From a virus: 34,195 nucleotides of DNA. Position numbers and translations under genes: made by a program. A model generated the notes under the pieces. It saw only the letters and a program-made list of their open reading frames with translations. It had not been told where the DNA came from and ran no database searches. Shown here piece by piece: positions 8,617 to 16,152 of this stretch. The stretch is from the IMG/VR virus record IMGVR_UViG_3300034093_004433, positions 1 through 34,195 of that record; one strand, 5' to 3'. Numbering within the stretch: the stretch's first letter is position 1; each line of letters begins with the position of its first letter.

Positions 8617-9051
8617 TTAATAATTTGTTTGCATTTTATGAATAATTAATTCACCTTCTTTATCATTTCTAACATCTAATTTTAGATAAGGTCTGTCAAA
8701 TTGTAAATCATGGTCATATTCATCAATAACATTTGTATAAAAATCATCATGACCCATAAGTATTGGTCTACGTCTTCCTTTACCTAAAACACCTTTTTTA
8801 GTTAGAAATAAGTTTTCTTCAATAAGAGCTGGTAATCTATCTTCTAGATTAAGGATATCATTAGCAAATGCTGTCCTTAGATTTATGAATTCTTCTTCGG
8901 TTGGTGCGCCTTCATGTAGTTCACCCTTTCCACCACTCGTTCTATGATTATCCACATAATTTTCTCTATTATATGGAATGTTATTAACTTCATTCACTAA
9001 AGCCTCTAAATCATATCTTACTGTTATCCCTAATACATTAATTGTTTTCAT
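8617..9051 (-). CDS. Hypothetical protein, probably from a leaderless transcript
   Basis: A protein of 144 residues starting MKTINVLGITVRYD. I place the start at 9051 rather than at an upstream in-frame Met, because the extension is a low-complexity Phe/Ile/Tyr run lying across a clear promoter. The -7 element TATATTTG ends only 4 nt before this ATG. The protein is acidic, with an RRRP segment near residue 95 and no recognised domain. It is the first gene of the operon running through the HD protein and DNA ligase. Confidence 0.6.
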   Translation of the reverse strand: MKTINVLGITVRYDLEALVNEVNNIPYNRENYVDNHRTSGGKGELHEGAPTEEEFINLRTAFANDILNLEDRLPALIEENLFLTKKGVLGKGRRRPILMGHDDFYTNVIDEYDHDLQFDRPYLKLDVRNDKEGELIIHKMQTNY

Positions 9052-9055
9052 ATTA

Positions 9056-9086
9056 CAAATATACGAATAATATTTCAATTTCACAA
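9056..9086 (-). promoter_or_regulatory. Bacteroidota-type promoter, leaderless spacing
   Basis: TTGTGA (9081-9086), a 17-nt spacer and TATATTTG (9056-9063) form a -33/-7 promoter. Only 4 nt separate the -7 element from the ATG at 9049-9051, so transcription should begin at or very near the start codon. It drives the 8617-9051 operon. Confidence 0.75.
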
Positions 9087-9135
9087 ATAAAATAATAAAA
9101 AAATAAAATATTTTATTTTTTATTAAACTCAACAA

Positions 9136-9144
9136 TATTTATTA
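9136..9144 (+). promoter_or_regulatory. TATTTATTA motif before the fibre genes
   Basis: A copy of the TATTTATWA element lies 16 nt before the GTG start at 9161, in the divergent region shared with the 9051 operon. Its placement suits control of the two plus-strand fibre genes. Confidence 0.5.
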
Positions 9145-9160
9145 GTAAACCTATCAAAAC

Positions 9161-9481
9161 GTGAGTGTAAAATATATAATTAACAACGCAGAAGAAGTAC
9201 TAATCAGTCAAACAATAAACGGAAGTTTATCTGTAACAGATGACATAACTGGTCAAACTATTTATTCAGAATACTTTATTGGTGATGGTTCTCAATTGGG
9301 TGGAGTAGTTGGTTTAACTTATACTGATATGGGTTTTACCATAACATCACCAGCGCCATCAACTATAAATCAAAATGTAGTTTTACCTTATAATTCAACA
9401 GTAACATACCCAACACCATTAACTATTGGTAGTGGTTTTAGTGTAGTGGTTTCAAGTGGAACTACTTTAACAATAATTTAA
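9161..9481 (+). CDS. Putative structural/fibre-associated protein
   Basis: A 106-residue protein starting at GTG (MSVKYIINNAEEV). It is rich in Ser, Thr, Gly and beta-branched residues, with strand-like repeats and a C-terminal SGFSVVVSSGTTLTII. This style is common in phage tail-fibre and appendage proteins. It is immediately upstream (20 nt) of the SHAEG-repeat fibre gene on the same strand, so they are probably cotranscribed. No specific family was recognised, so a structural role is inferred from composition and position. Confidence 0.55.
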   Translation: MSVKYIINNAEEVLISQTINGSLSVTDDITGQTIYSEYFIGDGSQLGGVVGLTYTDMGFTITSPAPSTINQNVVLPYNSTVTYPTPLTIGSGFSVVVSSGTTLTII

Positions 9482-9500
9482 AATTTAAAATTAAAAAAAA

Positions 9501-10616
9501 ATGAGTCAAATAAACGTAGACATTATCACACCAAATGTGACAACAAATTTAACATTAACAGCTCCTGTTCAACAGGGGAACACAACCGCTAGTGGTTCTG
9601 ATTCATCATCATGGGGTAAAAGTACAGCCGCAATCGGAGATTCCTCTCATGCTGAGGGTAGTCAAACAACCGCAACTGGTGATGCATCACACGCTGAAGG
9701 TTATTTATCAACAGCTATTAGTAATTATTCACATGCTGAAGGTAGAGCTACAACCGCTAGTGGTGATAATGGTTCACATGCCGAAGGTTATTTATCAACA
9801 GCTAGTGGTTCTGCATCACATGCTGAGGGTAGAGCTACAACTGCTAGTAGTTTGAATTCGCATGCTGAAGGTTATTTATCAATAGCTAGTGGTAACACAT
9901 CACATGCTGAAGGTAGTAGTACAAGAGCTGGTGGTGAGGCATCACATGCTGAAGGTAAAGGTGCAACTGCTAATGGTGGTAGTTCACATGCTGAAGGATT
10001 TGTTACAAGAGCACTTGGTGAAGCATCACATGCTGAAGGTAGATTAACATACGCTGGTGGTGATAATTCACATGCTGAAGGTGATACGACATATGCTATT
10101 TTTGCTAACTCACACGCTGAAGGTTATGCTACAACTGCTGAAGGTGAGGCATCACATGCTGAAGGATATGAAACAATAGCTAGTGGTTATGCTTCACACG
10201 CTGAAGGTAGTAGAGCAATAGCAAGTGGTGCTAATTCACATGCTGAAGGTAATGGTAGTGATGCTATTGGTATTGCGTCACACGCTGAAGGTCAACAAAC
10301 AACAGCTAGTGGTGACTATTCACATAGTGAGGGTAATTTAACAATAGCTAGTGGTAGTTTTTCACATGCTGGTGGTACAAATTCAACTGCTAGTGGTCTT
10401 TCATCATTTGTACATTCATATAGTTCAACAGTTAGTGGTGCTAGAAGTGCAATTATCGGTGGTGCTGGTATTATTGGTACAGCGGATGATACAGTTTATG
10501 TTCCAAGTCTTGAAACTAACGGGGTTGGTGAAGGCGTAATAATGAAAAGTCCAAATGGAACTAGATATAAAGTAACTGTTAGTGATGCTGGTGTATTAAC
10601 TGTAGTTGCAGCTTAA
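9501..10616 (+). CDS. SHAEG-repeat tail fibre/adhesin-like protein
   Basis: The 371-residue protein has a short N-terminal region, then 18 tandem 14-residue units from residue 49 to about 300. Each unit begins SHAEG (16 exact, one SHSEG, one SHAGG) and usually carries TAS-G before the next unit. This is the left-handed beta-roll repeat of YadA/Hia-type trimeric adhesin heads, which also occurs in phage fibres. A Ser/Gly-rich section follows. The C-terminus ends MKSPNGTRYKVTVSDAG, typical of fibre tips. It should be a trimeric virion appendage contacting the host surface. A strong terminator follows. Confidence 0.8.
   Translation: MSQINVDIITPNVTTNLTLTAPVQQGNTTASGSDSSSWGKSTAAIGDSSHAEGSQTTATGDASHAEGYLSTAISNYSHAEGRATTASGDNGSHAEGYLSTASGSASHAEGRATTASSLNSHAEGYLSIASGNTSHAEGSSTRAGGEASHAEGKGATANGGSSHAEGFVTRALGEASHAEGRLTYAGGDNSHAEGDTTYAIFANSHAEGYATTAEGEASHAEGYETIASGYASHAEGSRAIASGANSHAEGNGSDAIGIASHAEGQQTTASGDYSHSEGNLTIASGSFSHAGGTNSTASGLSSFVHSYSSTVSGARSAIIGGAGIIGTADDTVYVPSLETNGVGEGVIMKSPNGTRYKVTVSDAGVLTVVAA
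9645..10400 (+). repeat. Tandem 42-nt coding repeats (SHAEG units)
   Basis: Eighteen consecutive 42-nt units encode the SHAEG beta-roll; one has an extra codon. Many copies share the core TCACATGCTGAAGG, so the array may recombine and change length. Confidence 0.85.
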
Positions 10617-10640
10617 ACTTAATAAAAATAAATTAATAAA

Positions 10641-10666
10641 AACCACAGATATCTGTGGTTTTTTTT
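10641..10666 (+). terminator. Intrinsic terminator after the fibre genes
   Basis: A perfect 20-nt palindrome (AACCACAGAT and its complement) is followed by a run of eight T on the plus strand. The opposite strand also has a T-rich tail, so it may stop transcription from both sides. Confidence 0.85.
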
Positions 10667-10678
10667 GTTTAATACTTT

Positions 10679-10903
10679 TTATTCTTTATATCTAAGTTTA
10701 TTGAGTAAAATTGTTGTTGATGATTTATGTACCATACTTTCACCACCACGTAAACTTACCACTTTTTCACCATCAGTGATAAACATCATTTGACCTTCTA
10801 ACCCTTTAGTAGTTTTAACCAAAGTATCTCGATTACCAGTCATAAGGGTTAACTTATGTTTCTGTATTAGCTCAGCTAATTCTGTATAAAATTCTTTTGT
10901 CAT
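10679..10903 (-). CDS. Hypothetical protein (74 aa)
   Basis: A 74-residue basic protein starting MTKEFYTELAEL, with a beta-rich middle (GLEGQMMFITDGEKVVSL). It follows the RNA ligase 1 gene with a 2-nt gap, so it is co-transcribed with it, and it ends just before the fibre terminator. No family was recognised. Confidence 0.55.
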   Translation of the reverse strand: MTKEFYTELAELIQKHKLTLMTGNRDTLVKTTKGLEGQMMFITDGEKVVSLRGGESMVHKSSTTILLNKLRYKE

Positions 10904-10905
10904 AA

Positions 10906-12024
10906 TTATAACATTTTATATAACGACTTATCATCGTAGTTTAACATATATTCATTTACTGATGGTATTTTACCATCAACTAATCCAAAGCACATTCCTG
11001 TGAAAGGTTTTAAATCATATTTATCACATAACTCAAATACCTTAGCAGCATATCTCTTTTTTTCAGATGCTATTATACTATTAGGTTTATGCAACTTTAA
11101 TTCTTCCCACAAAAACTTTAATCTATTAACCAAATCATCATAACCTTCTTTTAATCTCAATAATTCATCTTTTCTATCTGGGAAAGTTGAAATGAATTCT
11201 TCAATTTCATTGGTTTTAACAATCACCATAATATTGTGTTCAGCAGTTTTACCTTTTAAGTGGTGAACGGCCAGGTAGGCTGGATTTTTGATTTTAACTC
11301 TATTGTCATCAGCATCTCTAACCACATAGCCTTCTTCAGACCATGGCATGTTTTCAAATGTCTTGATTAATGTACCAGCATTCTTAGCATTTAAATCATA
11401 AGATTTAACCAATGGTATTCCTAATGATACCGAAACCATAAATAAATCATTGTATGGTATTTCTTTTAATGTTAATCTATTTCTAACAGCCAATAATTTA
11501 GATGATGATTCACCATGTGGTGTTACAACAATATTATATGGTGTTGTTAATTCAAAAACATATACATGGTCCTTATCTAATAGGCAAGTGTTAAATGAAT
11601 ACTTTGAAATAACTGTATCCCAAAATAATTCATTAAATGTAGTACCATATTTATTATTCACTTCACCTTCACCCTCAGCAGTACCTGTAGTTGCTGCAAA
11701 CCAAATTTCTTTATGCCAATCCCAATAAACTTGAATCATTGTACCATCTTCTTTATTAAGAACATGTGCAGTATCCCAGTTTATTTTAGCCGCATGACCT
11801 TCAGCATTATTAAAAAACTTTCTAAATGCTAATGACATAACTTTTAAAGTATCTTTCTCAAGAATAAGACCTCTACAATCCTTAACTTCTTCTAAGGACA
11901 TATTAGACTCTATTTGATTGTATTTTAAAAGTATTTTGTGTTCATACTCTTTCACTATCAATTTAAACTCTGAAACAGCTTTATTAAGCCCATTTTTCTT
12001 TATGTATTCTACTATTGCTAACAT
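10906..12024 (-). CDS. T4 RNA ligase 1-type RNA ligase
   Basis: The 372-residue protein is a T4 Rnl1-type ATP-dependent RNA ligase, close in length to the 374-residue T4 enzyme. Motif I is KEDGT (K91). The upstream CRGLIL and FRKFFN elements are the Rnl1-specific Arg contacts. YVFELTTPYN is motif III/IIIa, EEGYVV motif IV and VKIKN motif V. In T4 this enzyme seals anticodon-loop breaks after end healing by polynucleotide kinase. A kinase-CPD fusion encoded at 14034-14969 could supply that healing here. All catalytic motifs are intact. Confidence 0.92.
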   Translation of the reverse strand: MLAIVEYIKKNGLNKAVSEFKLIVKEYEHKILLKYNQIESNMSLEEVKDCRGLILEKDTLKVMSLAFRKFFNNAEGHAAKINWDTAHVLNKEDGTMIQVYWDWHKEIWFAATTGTAEGEGEVNNKYGTTFNELFWDTVISKYSFNTCLLDKDHVYVFELTTPYNIVVTPHGESSSKLLAVRNRLTLKEIPYNDLFMVSVSLGIPLVKSYDLNAKNAGTLIKTFENMPWSEEGYVVRDADDNRVKIKNPAYLAVHHLKGKTAEHNIMVIVKTNEIEEFISTFPDRKDELLRLKEGYDDLVNRLKFLWEELKLHKPNSIIASEKKRYAAKVFELCDKYDLKPFTGMCFGLVDGKIPSVNEYMLNYDDKSLYKML

Positions 12025-12042
12025 ACTTTAATTATTTATTGA

Positions 12043-12073
12043 CAAATATACATAAAAAAAAGGTAACCACCAA
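12043..12073 (-). promoter_or_regulatory. Bacteroidota-type promoter for RNA ligase 1
   Basis: TTGGTG (12068-12073), a 17-nt spacer and TATATTTG (12043-12050), with an 18-nt leader before the ATG at 12024. The -33 element lies in the loop of the upstream terminator, so the two signals overlap. Confidence 0.7.
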
Positions 12074-12087
12074 ATGATTACCTTTTT
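12054..12087 (-). terminator. Intrinsic terminator of the secreted-protein gene
   Basis: On the minus strand an AGGTAA/TTACCT stem extended by A-T pairs is followed by eight T. It lies about 20 nt after the stop of 12107-13171. Confidence 0.75.
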
Positions 12088-12106
12088 ATTTTTACTTTAT
12101 TTTTAA

Positions 12107-13171
12107 TTATCTATAAATTCTTTCAGTTGTACCATCAGTATAATGAACAATTAAGTTACCTTTAACATCGTCATTCACAATTTGACCTAATAAATTCGTA
12201 AAGTATAAGACTTCTTTTGTTTTACCAAGATTGTTAAGGCTTATTGTTTTAAAAGTTTCTGATTGACCGTCAATATCTACCTGGGTTAATCTATAATAAT
12301 TAATTGCTGCTTCATAAGTGAAGTCTCTGAAGCTATAATCAATTTTAGATGTGGAATTACCAGCACCGTTCTGATTGTTAACTACAGACCAATTAAACCC
12401 GTCTGTGGAACGTTCTACTAAATAATAATCATTATTATGTTCAGTTGCACTTGACCAGGTTAATAAATTATAACTATCAATATTAGTCCCTTCAAAACTG
12501 ATTAATTCAATTGGTAGCCCAGTATTTTGTGTTAAAGATATATTGTCTATCCACCATTCTTCACCAGTAGCATTTACTCTACAATATAAATCAACCGCAA
12601 TATTTGATACACCAGATGGTATAGTTAATTCAATTACAGAGTAACCATCACCAGTAGTTGTTCTATTACCACCAGCCGTAGGTGCATATATGGTCAAACC
12701 ACCATTCGCCGTCTTTGCTGCGATTGCCCCATTATAATTCCAATAAGCATTTGAAAACCCCGTTATCCTCATTTCATTAACATATGTAACCTCATTATCT
12801 GTACTAAGTTGTACAGTTACATAATCAGGTCCATCTACACCCGACCCAGATGCGGTAGATGTTGCTCTATATGACCCTAAACGAAATCTAAAGGTATGTG
12901 AGTGAGTTGGTGATACCACGATATTTGGTAATGAATACCAATCTTGTTCTATATTAGAGTTGCTCGCATTTTCTGATGGTTTTGTTACCCCATAAATTAC
13001 AGCACTCGAATTAGATGATACGAAATAATTTGTATAATACCCAGTGGTTAAAGCGGGTATCCACCATCCACCTAACCAATTCCACGTTTCAATATTATCA
13101 TATGCTATTAATGTTTGACCATATGATAATGTATTTAATAATAAAAATAATGATAATAATAATCTTTTCAT
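12107..13171 (-). CDS. Secreted protein with T9SS-like C-terminus
   Basis: I start this protein at Met 13171 (MKRLLLSLFLLLNTLSYGQ), because the longer start at 13189 lies inside a TATTTATGA motif. The first 19 residues are a typical flavobacterial signal peptide ending in Gln. A beta-rich region of about 200 residues follows. Then comes a fibronectin-like GLPIELISFEG...ERSTDG domain common in Bacteroidota surface proteins. The C-terminal FTNLLGQIVNDD...YTDGT resembles type IX secretion sorting domains. Such cargo is unusual in a phage. It was probably captured from a host and may alter the cell surface. A virion role is an alternative. Confidence 0.75.
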   Translation of the reverse strand: MKRLLLSLFLLLNTLSYGQTLIAYDNIETWNWLGGWWIPALTTGYYTNYFVSSNSSAVIYGVTKPSENASNSNIEQDWYSLPNIVVSPTHSHTFRFRLGSYRATSTASGSGVDGPDYVTVQLSTDNEVTYVNEMRITGFSNAYWNYNGAIAAKTANGGLTIYAPTAGGNRTTTGDGYSVIELTIPSGVSNIAVDLYCRVNATGEEWWIDNISLTQNTGLPIELISFEGTNIDSYNLLTWSSATEHNNDYYLVERSTDGFNWSVVNNQNGAGNSTSKIDYSFRDFTYEAAINYYRLTQVDIDGQSETFKTISLNNLGKTKEVLYFTNLLGQIVNDDVKGNLIVHYTDGTTERIYR

Positions 13172-13185
13172 AAGTTTGTGTTTTA

Positions 13186-13194
13186 TCATAAATA
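13186..13194 (-). promoter_or_regulatory. TATTTATGA motif before the secreted-protein gene
   Basis: This variant copy of the TATTTATWA element lies 14 nt before the chosen ATG at 13171. The in-frame upstream ATG at 13189 falls inside it, which supports the shorter start. Confidence 0.45.
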
Positions 13195-13221
13195 TAACAC
13201 AAATTCATAAAAAAATAAATA

Positions 13222-13521
13222 CTATTTATTTCTATCTTTTAAGATTTTTATTAATTTTTCAAGTTCTGAAAAACTTAAATCACCAAGTAACCCCATTATT
13301 TCACTTTCTTCCATCATTTTCTTAGCAGCTATCATACTACACATTTCAGAAAATACATGCATATCATTTTCATCATATATTAATGAGCTAATAAAGATTA
13401 TAAAATTACCAATAGTGCTAATTACATAATCTTGTTTATCTTCACCTTCCATTATCAAGGCTTCACCTATCTTTAGTAGTTTAATAGATAACTCATCATA
13501 TCTTTCCATATTATCTTCCAT
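13222..13521 (-). CDS. Hypothetical helical protein (99 aa)
   Basis: A 99-residue Met- and Glu-rich, probably all-helical protein with a hydrophobic stretch at GNFIIFISSLIYD that is too short and interrupted for a clear membrane helix. The start may be Met1 or Met5. It lies 33 nt downstream of the 13555-14031 gene. No domain was recognised. Confidence 0.55.
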   Translation of the reverse strand: MEDNMERYDELSIKLLKIGEALIMEGEDKQDYVISTIGNFIIFISSLIYDENDMHVFSEMCSMIAAKKMMEESEIMGLLGDLSFSELEKLIKILKDRNK

Positions 13522-13554
13522 CGATTCTTTTTTGTAAAAATATGAGTTTTTTTA

Positions 13555-14031
13555 TTAATCAACAACAAACCAATCAGGTTTTTTTCTATTTTTCCAGTCA
13601 GCTAAGCTTTTTTTATGTGTCATATAGTATAATCTATATGAATCAACGACTGAATCAATTTTACAATCATCTGGCATGGCCATAGCAAAGTTTGTTATAT
13701 CACCATTGGTTGGTATATTTGGTGTGTTTATCAAGCACCATTCAATAACATCCTGAGATTTGTGTCTTTTACCATAACGATATGTATATTCCTCACATAA
13801 TGACATACCCAAATCACACAACCAAATATAATTTTCAATACACTCCCTGGTCCAAATTGAACATGGGTGATTTTTATGTGATAACTTATACGGTATTAGA
13901 TATTGGCTATCAGTTACATGATGAACACCGCATAATAATTGAGCCGTTTCCAATATCATCTTAACTACATGTTTATTATTGTGCATTTGCGCAGCAACTT
14001 GTGGATTTTCATCTAGAACAAAAATATTCAT
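13555..14031 (-). CDS. Conserved phage protein of unknown function
   Basis: The 158-residue protein begins MNIFVLDENPQVAAQ and contains KHVVKMILETAQLL, NHPCSIW, EEYTYRYGK and AMPDDCK. I recall this pattern of conserved His, Cys, Trp and Asp positions from uncharacterised proteins of T4-like cyanophages and other large phages. The invariant HN..HVVKM and NHPC motifs suggest an enzyme. I cannot name the reaction, and glycosylase-type annotations sometimes attached to such proteins are not supported here. It lies 2 nt after the kinase-CPD gene, in the same transcription unit. Confidence 0.65.
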   Translation of the reverse strand: MNIFVLDENPQVAAQMHNNKHVVKMILETAQLLCGVHHVTDSQYLIPYKLSHKNHPCSIWTRECIENYIWLCDLGMSLCEEYTYRYGKRHKSQDVIEWCLINTPNIPTNGDITNFAMAMPDDCKIDSVVDSYRLYYMTHKKSLADWKNRKKPDWFVVD

Positions 14032-14033
14032 AT

Positions 14034-14969
14034 TTATTTTTTTATTTCAGTAACTTTTCCAATAACGTTGAATGGTTTTATTTTTCTCCATTCAGTAATA
14101 TCATTACTCATAACAGCTTTACCACCATTTGGGTTAACAGCTATTGTGATGTGTGGTGTTGCATTTTTAGTTGGGTATCCTTCAACTTTAACAGCCATAG
14201 CCATATCAGATAACCCCAATTCCGTAACTTTAAGTGTTATATCTTTACCTAAATCTTCTTTGTTCGGTACTGGTTTACCAAATACAATTGTCATATGGTG
14301 TGCAATAATATTCCAACCATCTGGAATTTCATTTTCAACCATAGATAATAGTGAACTTCTAGAACCACTATCTAAAACAACAGCAGAATATAATACATCA
14401 GATTCTTTATACATATCTTTTGAACCCATAACACTAGCAACACTTAATGGGCCTTGACCAGCGTGACTAGCTATCATTGATTCAATCTTTTCCAATGGAA
14501 CACCATGAGTATTCCTATCAGCTAATTCTTGTGCTGATAACCCACCAGTACCAATATCAACAAATTGAATGTTCTTATCATCCAACCCTAAATCTAATGC
14601 TGATTTAACTGCAACTTTAGATTCGTTTTGTTTAATATTTGTATTATCTAAGATAACTGGTGATACACCACTTTTTAATGAATTGATAAGATTTGTAAGA
14701 TTTGTTGAGTGTGCTTTAGATAAAGGACTAAAGTCTTTAGTTGTAATCATCTTTTCGAAGAATTCCCTGTAATCACCTTGAGCTTCAATAACATCATCTG
14801 TTGAATGAATAACACCATCAGTACCAGCCAATTCTTTTGCTTTTGTTGATTTACCAGAACCTGGAATCCCCCTCATTACAATAAGTACTTGGTCTGGTCT
14901 AGTAATGGTTACACCTAATGAATTTTTAAGCGTACCTTCTCTTAATATAGATTTAATTTTATCTTTCAT
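14034..14969 (-). CDS. Polynucleotide kinase - cyclic phosphodiesterase fusion
   Basis: This 311-residue protein has two catalytic parts. Residues 28-170 form a P-loop kinase with Walker A GIPGSGKST (K40), a following HSTDD, and the RNTHGVP lid motif (R152) typical of polynucleotide-kinase/AAA_33 enzymes. Residues 190-311 carry HMTI (H225, T227) and HITI (H273, T275), a 2H phosphoesterase signature. The order matches the KIN-CPD part of fungal tRNA ligase Trl1, so it could open 2',3'-cyclic ends and phosphorylate 5'-OH ends before sealing by the phage RNA ligases. The N-terminus MKDKIKSILRE-G has the putative head-targeting signature. Substrate is inferred. Confidence 0.82.
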   Translation of the reverse strand: MKDKIKSILREGTLKNSLGVTITRPDQVLIVMRGIPGSGKSTKAKELAGTDGVIHSTDDVIEAQGDYREFFEKMITTKDFSPLSKAHSTNLTNLINSLKSGVSPVILDNTNIKQNESKVAVKSALDLGLDDKNIQFVDIGTGGLSAQELADRNTHGVPLEKIESMIASHAGQGPLSVASVMGSKDMYKESDVLYSAVVLDSGSRSSLLSMVENEIPDGWNIIAHHMTIVFGKPVPNKEDLGKDITLKVTELGLSDMAMAVKVEGYPTKNATPHITIAVNPNGGKAVMSNDITEWRKIKPFNVIGKVTEIKK

Positions 14970-14973
14970 ACCA

Positions 14974-15004
14974 CAAAGATATAAAATATATTTAAATATA
15001 ACAA
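14974..15004 (-). promoter_or_regulatory. Bacteroidota-type promoter, leaderless spacing
   Basis: TTGTTA (14999-15004), 17 nt and TATCTTTG (14974-14981), with 4 nt before the ATG at 14967-14969. It should give an almost leaderless mRNA for the kinase-CPD operon. Confidence 0.7.
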
Positions 15005-15006
15005 AT

Positions 15007-15384
15007 TTATTTTTTAGGTTTTGTTTTTAACTTAATAAGTTTCTTTTTTACTATTGGTTTCTTTTTAACTTTTTTCTTAATTTTAGCCTTTCTAGTAAAC
15101 CCACCAATACCACCAACTTTTAAATTCATACACTTACCATTTTTGACTTTTGATAGTGTGACAATTGCTTTTTCTCTTTCAGCTAATAATTCTCTATTCT
15201 CAACTATTTCTAAAATCTCAACTCTATGTTTTTCTTTACCATATCTTTTTATTGAAAATTTTATTGCTTTACCAGAACCCATATAACCATCTTCCAGATT
15301 ATCGGTTGAATGCATACCAATATAATATTTGTTATTAACTAAACAAGTAGTTTTATATATGATATGATATTTTTTTTCATTCAA
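15007..15384 (-). CDS. Small GIY-YIG endonuclease
   Basis: The 125-residue protein has a GIY-YIG core (HIIYKTTCL, then KYYIGMHST) and an E-rich helix, followed by a very Lys-rich tail from about residue 95 that probably binds DNA nonspecifically. It resembles freestanding Seg-type phage homing endonucleases. It lies between the kinase-CPD promoter and the gene at 15394 and does not interrupt a recognisable gene. It is unrelated in detail to the larger GIY-YIG enzyme at 4612-5571. Confidence 0.82.
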   Translation of the reverse strand: MNEKKYHIIYKTTCLVNNKYYIGMHSTDNLEDGYMGSGKAIKFSIKRYGKEKHRVEILEIVENRELLAEREKAIVTLSKVKNGKCMNLKVGGIGGFTRKAKIKKKVKKKPIVKKKLIKLKTKPKK

Positions 15385-15393
15385 TGATATATT

Positions 15394-16038
15394 CTAATTA
15401 TTAAATAAATTAGTTTTAACTTTAAAATTTTCAGCTAATTCCATTATCTTATTTTGAATATCTTCTGGTAACTCATCAAATATTGAATCAATATCAATAC
15501 TTTGACCATCTAATGTTTCAAATTTGTTTAATTGTTCATAATATCTAATGATATCACCAGAGGTTAGTTTGATTTTTTTAAACCTATCTTTGTTTGGTTG
15601 TGCTTGTAGTGGTTGTTGTTCTTTACCAGTAACATAAAGGATTTGATTTGATGTTTCAAAATCCTTTTTTCTCATAATGGTTTTACTGATTAAATCTAAC
15701 TCACCATTTTCCTTATCCCAACTTATAGTAAACGGGATATTAATATTTGTTGGGTTGTTTTTAAATACAGCCTCAAAACCATCTTTATATTTAATTAACT
15801 GCTCTTTGTATTGTGAATAAATCTTTTTAAAGATATCCCTAAGTTCTTCAATTGTAATTTCCTTACCATTTCTAACATCATTCACCCTATCCAAAAAATG
15901 TTTTGTAAATTCAATATCAACACCAACACTTTTAAATAAATTATCTAATTCAATTTCTAATTTACCAAGCTGAGATGATGTAACATAATCTTCACTTAAA
16001 AGACTTTCCCTTAATAATTTTTTAATTAATGATTTCAT
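15394..16038 (-). CDS. Unknown protein with putative head-targeting leader
   Basis: The 214-residue protein starts MKSLIKKLLRE-S, followed by LLSE-D, both of the [LI]-x-E form. The rest is charged and mixed helical/strand, with a DRVNDVRNGKEITIEELR segment and a C-terminal acidic helix. I do not recognise a domain. It lies 9 nt upstream of the small GIY-YIG gene and is divergent from 16153-17382. The leader, shared with otherwise unrelated proteins downstream, suggests packaging in the head, which is inference. Confidence 0.6.
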   Translation of the reverse strand: MKSLIKKLLRESLLSEDYVTSSQLGKLEIELDNLFKSVGVDIEFTKHFLDRVNDVRNGKEITIEELRDIFKKIYSQYKEQLIKYKDGFEAVFKNNPTNINIPFTISWDKENGELDLISKTIMRKKDFETSNQILYVTGKEQQPLQAQPNKDRFKKIKLTSGDIIRYYEQLNKFETLDGQSIDIDSIFDELPEDIQNKIMELAENFKVKTNLFNN

Positions 16039-16041
16039 ATA

Positions 16042-16050
16042 TTATAAATA
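16042..16050 (-). promoter_or_regulatory. TATTTATAA motif close to the 16038 start
   Basis: The element lies only 3 nt before the ATG. Two other copies also sit 2 nt from a start codon, so in these cases it would give a leaderless transcript or act differently from an ordinary promoter. Confidence 0.4.
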
Positions 16051-16129
16051 TCATTAAAAAATTAAAAATATCAGTAAAAAATGTCTAATTTTAAATAGTC
16101 TAATATATTACTAATCTTATTTTTTAAGA

Positions 16130-16138
16130 TATTTATTA
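16130..16138 (+). promoter_or_regulatory. TATTTATTA motif before 16153
   Basis: A copy of the TATTTATWA element lies 14 nt before the plus-strand ATG at 16153. Confidence 0.5.
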
Positions 16139-16152
16139 TAAAAAGAAATTAA

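Noticed and set aside
9592-10539. Extra plus-strand frames and CRISPR-like regularity in the fibre gene
   Set aside because: The regular 42-nt spacing is explained by the SHAEG coding repeats. The other frames encode low-complexity His/Val/Leu repeats that mirror the main frame, and there are no unique spacers.
12107-13189. The longer start of the secreted protein at 13189
   Set aside because: It would place the ATG inside the TATTTATGA motif and add residues before an otherwise canonical signal peptide.
14068-14457. A 129-codon antisense frame in the kinase-CPD gene
   Set aside because: It overlaps the conserved 2H domain on the other strand and has no promoter or recognisable protein features.
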